Source: Lutibacter sp.
GTDB lineage: Bacteria > Bacteroidota > Bacteroidia > Flavobacteriales > Flavobacteriaceae
Length of the DNA: 54,592 nucleotides
NCBI RefSeq assembly: GCF_021647475.1
Contig: NZ_JAKIUR010000014.1
Span: 1 to 54,592 of the forward strand
Direction: 5' to 3'
The notes below the pieces were generated by a model. That model was not told the origin of the DNA, made no database searches, and saw nothing but the letters and a program-made list of their open reading frames with translations. This document shows positions 25,601 to 34,731 of the stretch, piece after piece (positions within the stretch are counted from its first letter, which is position 1; each line of letters opens with the position of its first letter). The position numbers and the translations under genes are program-made.

Positions 25601-26263
25601 ATGTTTTTACTTTCAGATGAACTTGATTTTCCGCCTGTACATTTTGCAGATAAAAATGGTGCGTTAGCTATTGGAGGAGATTTATCTGTAGAAAGATTAT
25701 TTTTAGCTTATAAAAGTGGAATTTTTCCTTGGTATAATCAAGGTGAACCAATTATTTGGTACAGTCCAAATCCAAGGATGGTGTTGTTTCCAAAAGACTT
25801 GAAAATTTCAAAAAGTATGAAGCAAGTTATTAACAAAGGAGATTTTAAAGTTACTTTTAATCAAAATTTTGAAGAGGTGATTTATAATTGCAAACACATT
25901 TTTAGAGCTGCAGACCAAGGTGAAACTTGGATTACTGATGAAATGGAACAAGCTTATATAAATTTGCACAAAAAAGGCATAGCAAAATCAGTGGAAGTTT
26001 GGCAGCATTTCGACTCCGCTCAATGTGACAAAAAATTAGTTGGCGGATTATACGGAATAGATTTAGGAACAATTTTTTGTGGAGAAAGTATGTTTAGTAA
26101 AGTAAGTAATGCTTCTAAATTGGCTTTTATTTATTTAGTTCAAAAATTAGAGAAAGAAAATTATAAACTTATTGATTGTCAAGTGTATAACCATCATTTG
26201 GCAAATTTAGGTGCCGATGAAATTTCAAGAGATGAATTTTTAAAGGTTTTGAAAAGCAACTAA
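25601..26263 (+). CDS. aat: Leucyl/phenylalanyl-tRNA-protein transferase with an intragenic repeat insert
   Basis: A protein of 220 residues. It adds Leu or Phe to N-terminal Arg or Lys of proteins, marking them for ClpAP under the N-end rule. The family motifs ALAIGGDLS, GIFPWY, WYSPNPRMVLFP, GETWITDEM and FCGESMFSK...KLIDCQVYNHHLANLGADEI are intact. Between SVEVWQ and KKLVGGLYGI, residues 136-143 (HFDSAQCD) are extra: E. coli Aat has only four residues between EVW and LVGG, and this protein has eleven. The extra DNA (26006-26029) is a half-copy of a dispersed intergenic repeat. The frame is kept, so the enzyme is probably still made. Confidence 0.93.
   Translation: MFLLSDELDFPPVHFADKNGALAIGGDLSVERLFLAYKSGIFPWYNQGEPIIWYSPNPRMVLFPKDLKISKSMKQVINKGDFKVTFNQNFEEVIYNCKHIFRAADQGETWITDEMEQAYINLHKKGIAKSVEVWQHFDSAQCDKKLVGGLYGIDLGTIFCGESMFSKVSNASKLAFIYLVQKLEKENYKLIDCQVYNHHLANLGADEISRDEFLKVLKSN
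26006..26030. repeat. In-frame copy of a dispersed repeat (CTTCGACTCCGCTCA type) inside aat
   Basis: CATTTCGACTCCGCTCAATGTGACA resembles the left arm of the intergenic repeat at 15591-15614 (CACTTCGACAAGCTCAGTGTGACA), with the changes mainly in the central triplet. It falls where the Aat family normally has a short turn. Confidence 0.8.
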
Positions 26264-26309
26264 CTTAAGATAAGTTTCTATATTTGAAAATAAGTTTAAA
26301 AAAACCATT

Positions 26310-26636
26310 ATGGATATAAAAAACTCACAACGTATAGTTGACAATTGGATTAAAGAACACGGAGTCCGTTATTTTAATGAGCTAACCAATATGGCACAAT
26401 TAACTGAAGAAGTTGGTGAAGTTGCTCGTATTATTGCTAGGCGTTATGGTGAACAAAGTGAAAAAGAAAGTGATAAAAATAAAGATTTGGGTGAAGAACT
26501 TGCCGATGTGGTTTTTGTAGTTTTATGCTTAGCAAATCAAACGGGAATAGATTTGCAAAGTGCTTTTGATAAAAAAATGGATGTTAAAACAAAACGAGAC
26601 CATAACCGCCATCATAATAACCCTAAATTAAAATAG
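26310..26636 (+). CDS. MazG-like nucleotide pyrophosphohydrolase
   Basis: A protein of 108 residues, a single all-helical MazG/dCTPase-type domain. The metal-binding motif is split between QLTEEVGEVAR (EExxE type) and LGEELADVVFVVLCLA (ExxD). It hydrolyses nucleoside triphosphates to monophosphates and probably helps clean the nucleotide pool; the exact substrate is unknown. The tail is rich in His and Lys (RDHNRHHNN). The next gene's ATG directly follows the stop codon, so the two are co-transcribed and lead into aroA. Confidence 0.88.
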   Translation: MDIKNSQRIVDNWIKEHGVRYFNELTNMAQLTEEVGEVARIIARRYGEQSEKESDKNKDLGEELADVVFVVLCLANQTGIDLQSAFDKKMDVKTKRDHNRHHNNPKLK

Positions 26637-26876
26637 ATGAAAACCTACAAAAAAGAACCGTTCTTTAAATTAGTTTTACGCTTTGGAATCATTTTTTTAA
26701 TATCTATTTTTTTTATTGAAATTATTTTTTCAATAATTATGAATCAAAGCTTTACAGCAATGCTACAACAATATTTTTTTAATAGTAACTGGATTCCTTT
26801 TTTGGAACGATTAATTATAATGTCGTTATTTTACGGACTTTTTATGGCGGTTTATTATAAGTTTATTAAAAAGTAA
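26637..26876 (+). CDS. Small two-TM membrane protein, function unknown
   Basis: A protein of 79 residues with two hydrophobic segments (about 13-32 and about 54-74). Its ATG begins immediately after the MazG-like stop and it ends 21 bp before aroA. It has no motif I recognise. Its place between a MazG-like gene and aroA is, from memory, a common order in flavobacteria, which supports a real gene. Confidence 0.75.
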   Translation: MKTYKKEPFFKLVLRFGIIFLISIFFIEIIFSIIMNQSFTAMLQQYFFNSNWIPFLERLIIMSLFYGLFMAVYYKFIKK

Positions 26877-26897
26877 GTAGACTTTTATTTATAAGTT

Positions 26898-28109
26898 ATG
26901 AAACTAAAAAAAATACCTAAAATAACAACTTTAATTTCTGGAAATATTCAAATTACAGGATCTAAAAGTGAAACTAACAGGTTATTAATTTTGCAACAAT
27001 TATATCCTAATTTAAAAATACAAAATAGTTCTGTTTCAGATGATTCAATGGTTTTACAAAATGCTTTAAAAACCAATTTACCTGAGATTAACATTGGTCA
27101 TGCAGGTACGGCAATGCGATTTTTAACGGCTTATTTTGCATCTAAAGAAAATAACGAAGTAATACTTACAGGTTCTGAAAGAATGAAAAACAGACCAATA
27201 AAAATTTTAGTAGATGCTTTAAACTTTTTAGGAGCCGATATTCAATATTTAGAAAAGGAAGGATTTCCGCCTTTAAAAATTTCAGGAAAAAAGTTAACAA
27301 AAACTTTGGTCGAAATTGAAGGAAATATAAGTAGCCAATATATTTCAGCTTTGTTGTTAATTGCTCCAAAATTACCAAACGGACTTAAGCTAAAATTTAA
27401 GAGTGAAGTTACTTCTATTCCTTATATTAAAATGACACTTGGTTTGTTGAATCAACTTAATATTAATTACCATTGGATTAAAAATGAAATTAAAGTTACT
27501 CCTCAATCTTCTATTGATAATAAAATGATTGTGGTAGAATCTGACTGGAGTTCGGCTTCCTATTTCTATAGTTTGGTTGCCTTATCTCCAAACGCTAAAA
27601 TAAAACTAACATCTTATAAAAAAAACAGTTTACAAGGTGATGCTACTTTAGTTGATATTTATAAAAAATTAGGTGTTGAAACTGTTTTTGAAGAAAACAC
27701 TATTGTTTTAAAGAACATAAATAAATTAACTCCTAAAAGTTTAATGCTAGATTTAATAAATACTCCAGATTTGGCTCAAACCATAGCCGTTACTTGCTTT
27801 GGTTTAGGTATTTCCTGTAATCTTACAGGGTTACACACGTTAAAAATAAAAGAAACCGATAGGTTAATTGCACTAAAAACGGAACTTGAAAAATTAGGTG
27901 GAAAAGTTAATATTACAAACCATTCAATTCATATACATTCTTCAACTAAAATTAAAGAGAATATTTCTATAGCTACGTATAATGATCATAGAATGGCTAT
28001 GGCATTTGCACCGTTGGCATTAAAGGTATCTATACAAGTTGAAAATCATGAAGTTGTTTCAAAATCGTACCCTAATTTTTGGCATGATTTTGATAAAATT
28101 ACACGCTAA
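26898..28109 (+). CDS. aroA: 3-phosphoshikimate 1-carboxyvinyltransferase (EPSP synthase)
   Basis: A protein of 403 residues, the sixth enzyme of the shikimate pathway. The phosphate and PEP-binding motifs are present: GSKSETNRLLIL near the N-terminus, NIGHAGTAMRFLTAYFA (around residue 65), NRPIKILVDAL, ISSQYISALLL, KETDRL and YNDHRMAMAFAPLAL near the C-terminus. It is slightly shorter than the typical 427-residue enzyme, as in other Bacteroidota. It is the third gene of a short plus-strand operon (MazG-like, small membrane protein, aroA). Confidence 0.95.
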   Translation: MKLKKIPKITTLISGNIQITGSKSETNRLLILQQLYPNLKIQNSSVSDDSMVLQNALKTNLPEINIGHAGTAMRFLTAYFASKENNEVILTGSERMKNRPIKILVDALNFLGADIQYLEKEGFPPLKISGKKLTKTLVEIEGNISSQYISALLLIAPKLPNGLKLKFKSEVTSIPYIKMTLGLLNQLNINYHWIKNEIKVTPQSSIDNKMIVVESDWSSASYFYSLVALSPNAKIKLTSYKKNSLQGDATLVDIYKKLGVETVFEENTIVLKNINKLTPKSLMLDLINTPDLAQTIAVTCFGLGISCNLTGLHTLKIKETDRLIALKTELEKLGGKVNITNHSIHIHSSTKIKENISIATYNDHRMAMAFAPLALKVSIQVENHEVVSKSYPNFWHDFDKITR

Positions 28110-28143
28110 TTTTTAATAAAATAAATTTTAAATGCCTAAATAC

Positions 28144-28175
28144 TTGACAACCCCTATGTTGAAGTTGTATATTTG
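28144..28175 (+). promoter_or_regulatory. Promoter of queA (TTGACA, TATATTTG)
   Basis: TTG at 28144-28146 (within TTGACA) and TATATTTG at 28168-28175 with a 21-nt spacer, a good Bacteroidota sigma-A promoter. The start codon follows 23 bp later. Confidence 0.75.
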
Positions 28176-28198
28176 CGCTCATTCTTTAAAAAAAATAC

Positions 28199-29248
28199 AT
28201 GAAGTTATCACGTTATAAATTTGAATTGCCAGAAGAGTTATTGGCAGAATATCCTGCTGAACATAGAGATGAAGCACGTTTAATGGTTTTAAACAGAAAA
28301 GAACAAACCATTGAACACAAAATGTTTAAAGATTTAATTGATTATTTTGATGAAGGTGACTTAATGGTATTAAATAATACTAAAGTTTTTCCTGCTCGAA
28401 TGTTTGGCGTAAAAGAAAAAACTGGAGCAAGAATTGAAGTGTTTTTATTAAGAGAATTAAATGTTGAAAGTAGATTGTGGGATGTTTTAGTAGATCCAGC
28501 ACGTAAAATTAGAATTGGCAATAAATTGTTTTTTGGAGAAGATGAAAGTCTTGTTGCTGAGGTTATTGATAACACTACGTCAAGAGGTAGAACATTACGT
28601 TTTTTATATGATGGTTCCTATGAAGAATTTAGAAAAAAATTGCAAGAATTAGGTGAAACTCCATTGCCTAAATATATTAAACGACCTGTAGAGGCTTCTG
28701 ACGAAGAGCGATATCAAACTATTTATGCAAAACACGAAGGAGCCGTTGCTGCACCAACTGCGGGTTTGCATTTTTCTAAACATTTAATGAAACGTTTAGA
28801 AATTAAAGGAATTGATTTTGCTGAAGTTACACTTCACGTTGGTTTAGGAACTTTTAGCGGTGTAGAAGTTGAAGATTTATCCAAGCATAAAATGGATTCT
28901 GAAAAAGCATTAGTTTCTGAAGAAACCGCAAAAATTGTAAACGAAGCAATTGATTCTAAAAGACGAATTTGTGCAGTAGGTACAACGGTTATGAGATCAC
29001 TAGAAAGTGCAGTGTCAACAAATCACCATTTAAATTCATATAATGGCTGGACCAATAAATTTATATTTACACCTTATGAATTTAGTATAGCAAATTGTAT
29101 GATAACTAATTTTCATACTCCAAAATCAACATTAATGATGATGGCTGCTGCTTTTGCTGGCTACGACTTTTTAATAAAAGCATATAAAGAAGCTATTAAA
29201 GAAAAATATCAATTCTATTCTTATGGCGATGCGATGCTAATAATTTAA
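28199..29248 (+). CDS. queA: S-adenosylmethionine:tRNA ribosyltransferase-isomerase
   Basis: A protein of 349 residues that makes epoxyqueuosine at the tRNA wobble position. It starts with the family motif YKFELPEELLAEYPAEHRDEARLMVLNR and contains NNTKVFPARMFGVKEKTGARIEVFLLRE. PLPKYIKRPVEASDEERYQTIYAKHEGAVAAPTAGLHF and NFHTPKSTLMMMAAAF complete the family signature. It has a consensus promoter and a GC-rich terminator, and so is a single-gene unit. rlmN follows. Confidence 0.96.
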   Translation: MKLSRYKFELPEELLAEYPAEHRDEARLMVLNRKEQTIEHKMFKDLIDYFDEGDLMVLNNTKVFPARMFGVKEKTGARIEVFLLRELNVESRLWDVLVDPARKIRIGNKLFFGEDESLVAEVIDNTTSRGRTLRFLYDGSYEEFRKKLQELGETPLPKYIKRPVEASDEERYQTIYAKHEGAVAAPTAGLHFSKHLMKRLEIKGIDFAEVTLHVGLGTFSGVEVEDLSKHKMDSEKALVSEETAKIVNEAIDSKRRICAVGTTVMRSLESAVSTNHHLNSYNGWTNKFIFTPYEFSIANCMITNFHTPKSTLMMMAAAFAGYDFLIKAYKEAIKEKYQFYSYGDAMLII

Positions 29249-29276
29249 TTAGCTTAACTATTTTCAAAAAAAATAT

Positions 29277-29296
29277 ATTCCCGCTTTGGCGGGAAT
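29277..29296 (+). terminator. Terminator-like hairpin after queA
   Basis: A perfect 8-bp stem ATTCCCGC / GCGGGAAT with a TTTG loop, followed by AATTTTAT rather than a long T run. The GC content is high for this genome. Confidence 0.75.
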
Positions 29297-29319
29297 AATT
29301 TTATAAACTAGATTTTAAA

Positions 29320-30357
29320 ATGAATAAGAAAAAAGATATTCGTGCTTTAACTAAAGATCAGCTTCGTAACTTTTTTGTAGCGGAAGGCGATAAAGCTTTT
29401 AGAGGAAATCAAGTTTATGAATGGCTTTGGATTAAAAGTGCTTATACTTTTGAAGAGATGACCAACTTATCTCTTGAAACTCGAACGTTATTAGATAATC
29501 ATTTTGTAATTAACCATATTGAAGTTGATAAAATGCAACGAAGTAAAGATGGCACGGTAAAAAATGCTATTAAATTACATGATGGATTAATTGTAGAATC
29601 AGTTTTAATTCCTACAGGTACACGAACAACCGCTTGCGTTTCAAGTCAGGTTGGTTGTACATTAGATTGTTTGTTTTGTGCTACAGCTCGCTTAAAAAAA
29701 ATGCGAAATTTGAATCCTGATGAAATTTATGACCAAGTGGCTGCCATTAACAAAGAAAGTTTATTGTATCATCATCATAAATTATCAAATATTGTGTTTA
29801 TGGGAATGGGTGAACCGTTAATGAACTACAATAATGTTTTAAAATCTATTGAAAAAATAACATCACCTGAAGGATTAGCAATGTCACCAACTAGAATTAC
29901 GGTTTCTACTTCTGGAGTGCCAAAAATGATTAAAAAATTAGCAGATGATGAAGTAAAATTTAATTTAGCAGTTTCCTTACATTCAGCAATAGACGAAATT
30001 CGCTCTAAAATAATGCCATTTAGTGCAGCATTTCCTTTAAAAGATTTAAAAGAATCTTTAGAATATTGGTATGCAAAAACAAAAAGAAGAATTACGTATG
30101 AATATGTAATTTGGGATGGAATAAATGATGATAAAGAATCTATTAATGCACTGGTTAAATTCTGTAAATACGTACCTTGTAAAGTGAATTTAATTGAGTA
30201 CAACCCAATTGATGATAGTGATTTTAAGCAAGCAAAACCCCAAGTAATTAATGACTACGTTAGTAATTTAGAAATGAATGATATTATTGTTAATGTTAGA
30301 AGAAGTAGAGGGAAAGATATTGATGCAGCGTGTGGGCAATTAGCAAACAAAAGTTAA
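29320..30357 (+). CDS. rlmN: Dual-specificity 23S rRNA/tRNA adenine-C2 methyltransferase
   Basis: A radical-SAM enzyme of 345 residues. The 4Fe-4S cluster cysteines are Cys113, 117 and 120 in VGCTLDCLFCATA. Cys106 in TTACVSSQ and Cys338 in DAACGQLANKS match the two mechanistic cysteines of E. coli RlmN. It methylates A2503 of 23S rRNA and A37 of some tRNAs. The motif NIVFMGMGEPLMNYNNV is also present. It follows queA and precedes the prenyl synthase gene. Confidence 0.96.
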   Translation: MNKKKDIRALTKDQLRNFFVAEGDKAFRGNQVYEWLWIKSAYTFEEMTNLSLETRTLLDNHFVINHIEVDKMQRSKDGTVKNAIKLHDGLIVESVLIPTGTRTTACVSSQVGCTLDCLFCATARLKKMRNLNPDEIYDQVAAINKESLLYHHHKLSNIVFMGMGEPLMNYNNVLKSIEKITSPEGLAMSPTRITVSTSGVPKMIKKLADDEVKFNLAVSLHSAIDEIRSKIMPFSAAFPLKDLKESLEYWYAKTKRRITYEYVIWDGINDDKESINALVKFCKYVPCKVNLIEYNPIDDSDFKQAKPQVINDYVSNLEMNDIIVNVRRSRGKDIDAACGQLANKS

Positions 30358-30377
30358 TTAAACTATCTTTTTTTTAG

Positions 30378-30385
30378 TATTTTTG
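30378..30385 (+). promoter_or_regulatory. Putative -7 element (TATTTTTG) for the prenyl synthase gene
   Basis: An exact match 8 bp before the ATG at 30394. No clear -33 element is seen. Confidence 0.35.
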
Positions 30386-30393
30386 AAATCTTA

Positions 30394-31371
30394 ATGAAGC
30401 CAATAGAACAAATAAAACAACCCATTTTAACTGAAATGGAACTCTTTGAAAGTAAATTCAGAGAGGCAATGACTACCAAAGTTCCATTACTTAATAGAAT
30501 TGCACATTATATTGTTAGAAGAAAAGGAAAACAAATGCGACCTATGTTTGTTTTTTTGGTAGCAAAAATGGTTTCTGATGGTAAATTTAATGAACGAACT
30601 TATCGAGGAGCATCCATCATTGAGTTAATACATACCGCAACTTTAGTGCATGATGATGTTGTGGATGATAGCAATATGCGAAGAGGATTTTTCTCAATAA
30701 ATGCTTTATGGAAAAATAAAATTGCCGTATTGGTAGGTGATTTTCTGTTATCAAAAGGCTTATTGCTTTCAATTGATAATGGTGATTTTGATATTTTAAA
30801 ACTGATATCCGTTGCCGTTAGGGAAATGAGTGAAGGCGAATTATTGCAAATTGAAAAAGCCCGGAAATTAGATATTACGGAAGAAGTTTATTTTGAAATT
30901 ATTCGTCAAAAAACAGCAACATTAATTGCTGCTTGTTGTGGAATTGGTGCCGCTTCTGTGGGATGCAATACGGAAGAAGTAGAAAAAATGAGAACATTTG
31001 GAGAACAAATTGGCATTGCGTTTCAAATAAAAGATGACCTATTTGATTACACCAATGATAAAATAGGAAAACCTACTGGAATTGATATTAAAGAACAAAA
31101 AATGACACTTCCTTTAATTTACGCCTTAAATAATTGTGAGCCAAAAGAACAAAAATGGTTAATTAATTCAGTTAAAAATCACAACAGAGATAAAAAACGA
31201 GTTAAAGAAGTAATTGCTTTTGTGAAAGAAAAAGGAGGTATTGAATATACTACATCAAAAATGAAAGAATATCAATTAAAAGCTATGGAAATACTTAATT
31301 CTTATCCAGATTCACCTTATAAAAACTCTTTAATAACTATGGTAAGTTATGTTATTGACCGTAAAAAATAA
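30394..31371 (+). CDS. Polyprenyl diphosphate synthase (trans-type)
   Basis: A protein of 325 residues. The first aspartate-rich motif is DDVVDD (87-92, in LVHDDVVDDSNMRRG) and the second DDLFD (214-218, in FQIKDDLFDYTND). GKQMRP is the substrate-binding region. The enzyme elongates isoprenoid chains, probably to octaprenyl or heptaprenyl diphosphate for the menaquinone side chain; the chain length cannot be read with confidence. The stop is 1 bp from the stop of the converging GH3-family gene. Confidence 0.92.
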   Translation: MKPIEQIKQPILTEMELFESKFREAMTTKVPLLNRIAHYIVRRKGKQMRPMFVFLVAKMVSDGKFNERTYRGASIIELIHTATLVHDDVVDDSNMRRGFFSINALWKNKIAVLVGDFLLSKGLLLSIDNGDFDILKLISVAVREMSEGELLQIEKARKLDITEEVYFEIIRQKTATLIAACCGIGAASVGCNTEEVEKMRTFGEQIGIAFQIKDDLFDYTNDKIGKPTGIDIKEQKMTLPLIYALNNCEPKEQKWLINSVKNHNRDKKRVKEVIAFVKEKGGIEYTTSKMKEYQLKAMEILNSYPDSPYKNSLITMVSYVIDRKK

Positions 31372-31372
31372 A

Positions 31373-32893
31373 TTAATTTACACGACTCATTTCTAAAAGT
31401 TCTTCCATAAATTCTCTTGAATTTGATAAACGAGGTATTTTATGTTGACCTCCAAGTTTTCCTCTATTTTTTAACCAATCGTAGAATAATCCAGATTTTG
31501 CAATATTTATTTTAGGCATGGCTAAGGTTAAATTATGATATCTTTTTGCTTCGTAATCTGAGTTTACAGCTTTTAATGCATTATCTAATAATTCAGTAAA
31601 ATATTCCAAATTTTCAGGCTGTTTTTTAAATTCAATCATCCATTCATGACCACCTTTTGCTTTTGAATTCATAAAAATAGGAGCAACCGTATAATCTAAA
31701 ACTAAAGCACCAGTTAGTAAACAAGCATGTTGCAATGCTTTCTCAACATTATCAACCATCAATTCTTCACCAAAAACATTAATAAAATGTTTGGTTCTTC
31801 CTGTAATTCTAATTCTATATGGTTTTAGGCAAGTGAATTTTATGGTATCACCAATTAAATAACGCCATAAACCGCCATTGGTGGTAATAACCATAGCATA
31901 GTTTTTATGCAATTTAACTTTGGATAGCGGAATGGCAATAGAATTTTCGCCATCATATTTATCCATAGGAATAAATTCATAAAAAATTCCATAATCTAAC
32001 ATGAGTAATAAATCTAAGGAATCATTTTTATCTTGAATGGCAAAAAAACCTTCCGAAGCATTATAGGTTTCGTAATATTTAAAATCCTTTTTAGGAATTA
32101 GTTGTTTAAATTGCTCACGATATGGATTAAAATTTACGCCTCCGTGAAAATAAACTTCTAAATTTGGCCAAACTTCTAAAATATTATTTTTACCAGTTTT
32201 TTCAAGCACCTTATTTAATAATACTAACATCCAAGAAGGCACACCAACTAAACTTGTAATATCTTCATTAACGGTTTCATCAATAATGGCTTTTATTTTA
32301 CTTTCCCATTCACTTATTAATGCAGTTTCTTGTTTTGGTGCACTGCTATAATCAGCCCAAAAAGGTAAATTTTCAATAATTATTGCCGATAAATCACCAA
32401 AATAAGAGTTGTTGTCTTCATAAACAGCACTACTTCCTCCTAATCGCAATCCTTTACCGGTAAATAATTGAGCTTCTTCATTATTATTAAAATACAAACA
32501 GAGCATATCTTTTCCTGCTTTTAAATGACAATCTTCCAAAGCTTCATCGCTAACAGGAATAAATTTACTTTTTGCATTAGTAGTTCCGCTAGATTTTGCA
32601 AACCATTTAATTGGAGTTGGCCAAAAAATATTTTGTTCCCCTTTTCTAGATCGTTCAATTAAGGGCTCAATAGTTTCGTATTGTTGAAGGGGAACTTTTT
32701 CTGCAAAATCTTTATAAAATTTGATAGAAGAAAAATTATATTTTTTTCCAATTTCAGTATCTTGAGCATACTCAAGTAAATTATTTAATAATTCTTTTTG
32801 AACATCATTTGGATATTTTAAAAATAATTCCATTTGAAGTTTTCTTTTTTTTAAAAACCATGAAATAATTGAATTTACTATTGGATATGCCAT
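31373..32893 (-). CDS. GH3-family acyl-adenylating enzyme
   Basis: About 506 residues from the ATG at 32893. A GTG 24 bp upstream is a less likely start, because MAYPIVNSIISWFLKKR is the usual beginning of the family. Motifs include KSSGTTNAKSKFIPVSDEAL (ATP-binding loop), YNASEGFFAIQD and GDTIKFT...RITGRTKHFINVFGEEL. Plant GH3 enzymes join amino acids to auxin or jasmonate. The bacterial members are common in Bacteroidota and have no known substrate, and this one cannot be assigned further. It is divergent from the DUF2797 gene. Confidence 0.9.
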   Translation of the reverse strand: MAYPIVNSIISWFLKKRKLQMELFLKYPNDVQKELLNNLLEYAQDTEIGKKYNFSSIKFYKDFAEKVPLQQYETIEPLIERSRKGEQNIFWPTPIKWFAKSSGTTNAKSKFIPVSDEALEDCHLKAGKDMLCLYFNNNEEAQLFTGKGLRLGGSSAVYEDNNSYFGDLSAIIIENLPFWADYSSAPKQETALISEWESKIKAIIDETVNEDITSLVGVPSWMLVLLNKVLEKTGKNNILEVWPNLEVYFHGGVNFNPYREQFKQLIPKKDFKYYETYNASEGFFAIQDKNDSLDLLLMLDYGIFYEFIPMDKYDGENSIAIPLSKVKLHKNYAMVITTNGGLWRYLIGDTIKFTCLKPYRIRITGRTKHFINVFGEELMVDNVEKALQHACLLTGALVLDYTVAPIFMNSKAKGGHEWMIEFKKQPENLEYFTELLDNALKAVNSDYEAKRYHNLTLAMPKINIAKSGLFYDWLKNRGKLGGQHKIPRLSNSREFMEELLEMSRVN

Positions 32894-32939
32894 TTTTTTA
32901 TAATGTATCTTTATCACGTTAAATTTAAGAAAAACTTTT

Positions 32940-33734
32940 ATGCAATATCCATTAGTTTTAAAAAAAATGATAACCGAAATCTCGGAAAAGGTTCAATATT
33001 ATGAAATAACTGAAAATCATATATTAAATATGAACCAATTATTAGATCGTGAAATTGAAATTAGTTTTGAAGGAACTCAATGTTTATGCTGTGGAAAAGA
33101 AAAAAAAATATATAGACAAGGATTTTGTTATGATTGTTTTTATAAAAGTGCACAAGTTGGGGATTGGATTATGAGACCTGAGTTAAGTAAAGCACATTTA
33201 AATATTGAAGATAGAGATTTAGCTTATGAAAAAGAAGTGCAATTGCAACCTCATATTGTGTATTTAGCATTATCAAGTAATGTAAAAGTTGGAGTAACCA
33301 GAAAAACCCAAGTACCCACAAGATGGATTGATCAAGGAGCAACTAAAGCTATTGAAATTGTGGAGGTTCCTAATAGATATTTGGCTGGTATAACAGAAAT
33401 TGCTTTAAAAGAGTTTGTTGCGGATAAAACAAATTGGCAAAAAATGTTGAAAAATGAAATTGCTGTTGCTGATTTAGAAGTTGAAAGAGAAAAATTAAAA
33501 AAATACATACCTGCAGAAGCTAAACCTTACTTTTTAGAAAATGGTCATATTACGGAAATTAATTATCCAGTTTTACAATATCCAACTAAAATTAAATCTT
33601 TAAATATTGAAAAACAAGGCGTTTACAAAGGAAAATTAAAAGGGATTAAAGGTCAATATTTAATTTTTGAAGATGGCACAGTGTTTAATGTGAGAAATAA
33701 TGAAGGATTTAAGGTTATTTTATCCGTTAATTAA
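32940..33734 (+). CDS. DUF2797 family protein with Cys-rich zinc-ribbon-like motif
   Basis: A protein of 264 residues. Cysteines at 48, 50, 51, 63 and 66 (TQCLCCGKE...GFCYDCF) look like a zinc site. The domain continues with VYLALSSNVKVGVTRKTQVPTRWIDQGATKAIEI, which resembles GIY-YIG-like cores, and a C-terminal beta region (GVYKGKLKGIKGQYLIFEDGTVFNVRNNEGF). The function is unknown. It is divergent from the GH3 gene by 46 bp, a pairing I recall from other flavobacteria. Confidence 0.87.
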   Translation: MQYPLVLKKMITEISEKVQYYEITENHILNMNQLLDREIEISFEGTQCLCCGKEKKIYRQGFCYDCFYKSAQVGDWIMRPELSKAHLNIEDRDLAYEKEVQLQPHIVYLALSSNVKVGVTRKTQVPTRWIDQGATKAIEIVEVPNRYLAGITEIALKEFVADKTNWQKMLKNEIAVADLEVEREKLKKYIPAEAKPYFLENGHITEINYPVLQYPTKIKSLNIEKQGVYKGKLKGIKGQYLIFEDGTVFNVRNNEGFKVILSVN

Positions 33735-33754
33735 TTTTTTAGTTTCTTCAAAAT

Positions 33755-33783
33755 TTGACTATCACAAATTATTTCTATTTTTG
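33755..33783 (+). promoter_or_regulatory. Promoter of fabD (TTGACT, TATTTTTG)
   Basis: TTG at 33755-33757 and TATTTTTG at 33776-33783, with an 18-nt spacer. The start codon is 27 bp downstream. Confidence 0.75.
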
Positions 33784-33810
33784 CGTTTTAATTAAGATAA
33801 GATAAATTAC

Positions 33811-34686
33811 ATGAAAGCATATATTTTTCCAGGTCAAGGAGCACAGTTTACAGGAATGGGATCGGATTTGTACGAAAAATCTTCTTTAGCACAAAAACTT
33901 TTTGAACAAGCTAATAAAATTTTAGGGTTTCCAATAACAGATATTATGTTTGAAGGAACTGCTGAAGCATTAAAACAAACCAAAGTAACACAACCTGCCA
34001 TATTTTTACATTCTGTAATTTTAGCAAAAACTTTGGGTGATGATTTTAAACCAGAAATGGTAGCAGGTCATTCATTAGGTGAATTTTCTGCTTTGGTTGC
34101 TAATAAAGTTTTATCCTATGAAGATGGACTAAGTTTAGTTTCAAAAAGAGCATTGGCAATGCAAAAAGCTTGTGAAATGCAAGAATCCACTATGGCAGCT
34201 GTTTTAGGATTGGACGATAAAGTTGTTGAAGACGTTTGTAAAAGTATTGACGGTATTGTGGTTGCTGCAAATTATAATTGCCCTGGGCAATTGGTTATTT
34301 CAGGTGAAATAAATGCTATTGATAAAGCCTGCGAATTGCTAATTGAAAAAGGAGCAAGACGTGCATTAAAATTACCTGTTGGTGGTGCTTTTCATTCTCC
34401 TTTAATGGAACCAGCTAGAGAAGAATTAGCTAATGCTATTGAAAATACGACTTTTAGCGAACCAATTTGTCCTATTTATCAAAATGTAGTTGCAAAAGCA
34501 GTTAGTAATCCTATTGAAATTAAAGAAAATTTAATAGCTCAATTAACCACTCCAGTACGCTGGACTCAAACCATTCAACAAATGATTGCTGATGGAGGAA
34601 CTGAATTTATTGAAGTTGGACCAGGAAAGGTTTTACAAGGTTTAATGCGAAAAATAGATAGAAGCGTTTCAGCAAGTGGAATATAG
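33811..34686 (+). CDS. fabD: Malonyl-CoA:ACP transacylase
   Basis: A protein of 291 residues that loads malonyl onto acyl carrier protein for fatty-acid synthesis. FPGQGAQ lies at the N-terminus, the nucleophile Ser88 in GHSLGE and the catalytic His195 in GGAFHSPLM. QNVVAKAV and EVGPGKVLQGLMRKI close the domain. The gene stands alone, away from other fab genes, with its own promoter. Confidence 0.95.
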   Translation: MKAYIFPGQGAQFTGMGSDLYEKSSLAQKLFEQANKILGFPITDIMFEGTAEALKQTKVTQPAIFLHSVILAKTLGDDFKPEMVAGHSLGEFSALVANKVLSYEDGLSLVSKRALAMQKACEMQESTMAAVLGLDDKVVEDVCKSIDGIVVAANYNCPGQLVISGEINAIDKACELLIEKGARRALKLPVGGAFHSPLMEPAREELANAIENTTFSEPICPIYQNVVAKAVSNPIEIKENLIAQLTTPVRWTQTIQQMIADGGTEFIEVGPGKVLQGLMRKIDRSVSASGI

Positions 34687-34702
34687 AACCTAATTTTTTT
34701 TA

Positions 34703-34731
34703 AAAATAAAATTTAGTCTATATTTTATTTT
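34703..34731. terminator. AT-only hairpin between converging genes
   Basis: The arms AAAATAAAAT (34703-34712) and ATTTTATTTT (34722-34731) pair over 10 bp and could end transcription from either side. It has no GC pairs and touches the decarboxylase stop codon, so confidence is low. Confidence 0.35.
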
